Positions 6,073 through 6,258 of a DNA stretch of 6,258 nucleotides are shown here, piece after piece (positions within the stretch are counted from its first letter, which is position 1; every line of letters starts with the position of its first letter). The stretch covers positions 1 to 6,258 of the forward strand of contig JAMCRJ010000101.1 of the NCBI GenBank assembly GCA_023381645.1, read 5' to 3'. This DNA comes from Gammaproteobacteria bacterium. Its GTDB lineage: Bacteria; Pseudomonadota; Gammaproteobacteria; Acidithiobacillales; Acidithiobacillaceae. A model generated the notes under the pieces. That model was given only the letters and a program-made list of their open reading frames with translations. It had not been told where the DNA came from and did not search any database. A program made the translations under genes and the position numbers.

Positions 6073-6103
6073 ATTACAAACCTTGTAGTCACTACATAGT
6101 CAA
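6073..6103 (-). promoter_or_regulatory. MerR-type promoter/operator driving the CDF gene
   Basis: On the minus strand TTGACT (6103-6098) and TGTAAT (6078-6073) are separated by 19 bases, the over-long spacer typical of promoters switched on by MerR-family activators through DNA twisting. Within the spacer sits the palindrome GTAGTCACTAC (6085-6095), resembling CadR/PbrR/ZntR-type operator cores. The predicted start is near 6066, giving a leader of about 30 bases to the CDF start. A divergent -10, TATACT (6109-6114) on the plus strand, probably serves the merR gene, so bound regulator would also control its own promoter. Confidence 0.8.
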
Positions 6104-6134
6104 GGATTTATACTGCGCGTTTTGGGGGAACAAT

Positions 6135-6258
6135 ATGCGAATCGGCGCACTTGGACAGGTGACCGGCGTGGATCCGGAGACCATCCGTTATTATGAGCGA
6201 ATAGGCCTGTTGCCCGCGCCAACCAGGCGGGCGAATGGTTATCGCGCTTATGGCCCCG
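6135..6258 (+). CDS. MerR-family metal-responsive regulator, N-terminal part
   Basis: The frame opens at ATG 6135 behind GGGGGAA (6124-6130) and runs off the right edge after 41 residues. It begins MRIGALGQVTGVDPETIRYY, then ERIGLLPAPTRRANGYRAYG, the classic MerR winged helix-turn-helix with the ETIRYYE recognition helix and RxNGYRxYG wing. The dimerisation helix and metal-binding cysteines lie outside the window, so the metal cannot be assigned; divergence from a CzcD-like pump suggests a ZntR/CadR/PbrR-type sensor of Zn, Cd or Pb. It probably activates the pump gene through the 19-base-spacer promoter between them. Confidence 0.92.
   Translation, partial: MRIGALGQVTGVDPETIRYYERIGLLPAPTRRANGYRAYGP

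Overview
The window looks like a chromosomal segment of an acidophilic sulfur- or iron-oxidising proteobacterium, most likely Acidithiobacillus. That placement is inferred from gene content and protein style (a persulfide dioxygenase-type operon, a BBP2-like porin end, a phosphoketolase N-terminus, metal efflux), not from any marker gene. The right two thirds is GC-rich with tight operon spacing. The first half of the TPR gene is visibly AT-rich, and the middle carries insertion-sequence debris, so the left third reads as an accessory or rearranged patch.

Layout. 1-161 (+): the last 52 residues of an outer-membrane beta-barrel protein ending in Phe. 162-329: a leader holding three hairpins. 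330-1847 (+): a 505-residue protein made almost wholly of tetratricopeptide repeats (14 full repeats plus a fragment), followed by a terminator-like hairpin. 1955-2198 (+): a broken phosphoketolase N-terminus, frameshifted near its start and cut off at its GHWG motif. 2184-2414 (-): a truncated IS66-type TnpA whose stop codon lies inside the phosphoketolase remnant. 2530-4891 (-): a compact operon transcribed in the order MBL-fold persulfide dioxygenase-like enzyme, cysteine-rich ArsR repressor, MFS transporter; both junctions are 4-base ATGA overlaps. 5067-6035 (-): a CzcD-like cation diffusion facilitator with a His-rich N-terminus. 6135-6258 (+): the start of a divergent MerR-family regulator.

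How the parts work together. The CDF pump and MerR gene form a divergent metal-resistance pair. Between them lies a MerR-type promoter with a 19-base spacer and a central dyad, facing the pump gene. The MBL-ArsR-MFS operon has a perfect TTGACA -35 box and an inverted repeat over the -10 region, the expected layout for autoregulation by the ArsR protein. Its likely job, by inference, is oxidation of glutathione persulfide or a related sulfane sulfur compound and export of a product, controlled by a repressor whose cysteines (66, 69, 73, 86, 103) do not match the BigR/SqrR arrangement. This operon is the best candidate in the window for an undescribed system. The phosphoketolase/IS66 junction marks a past rearrangement directly downstream of it.
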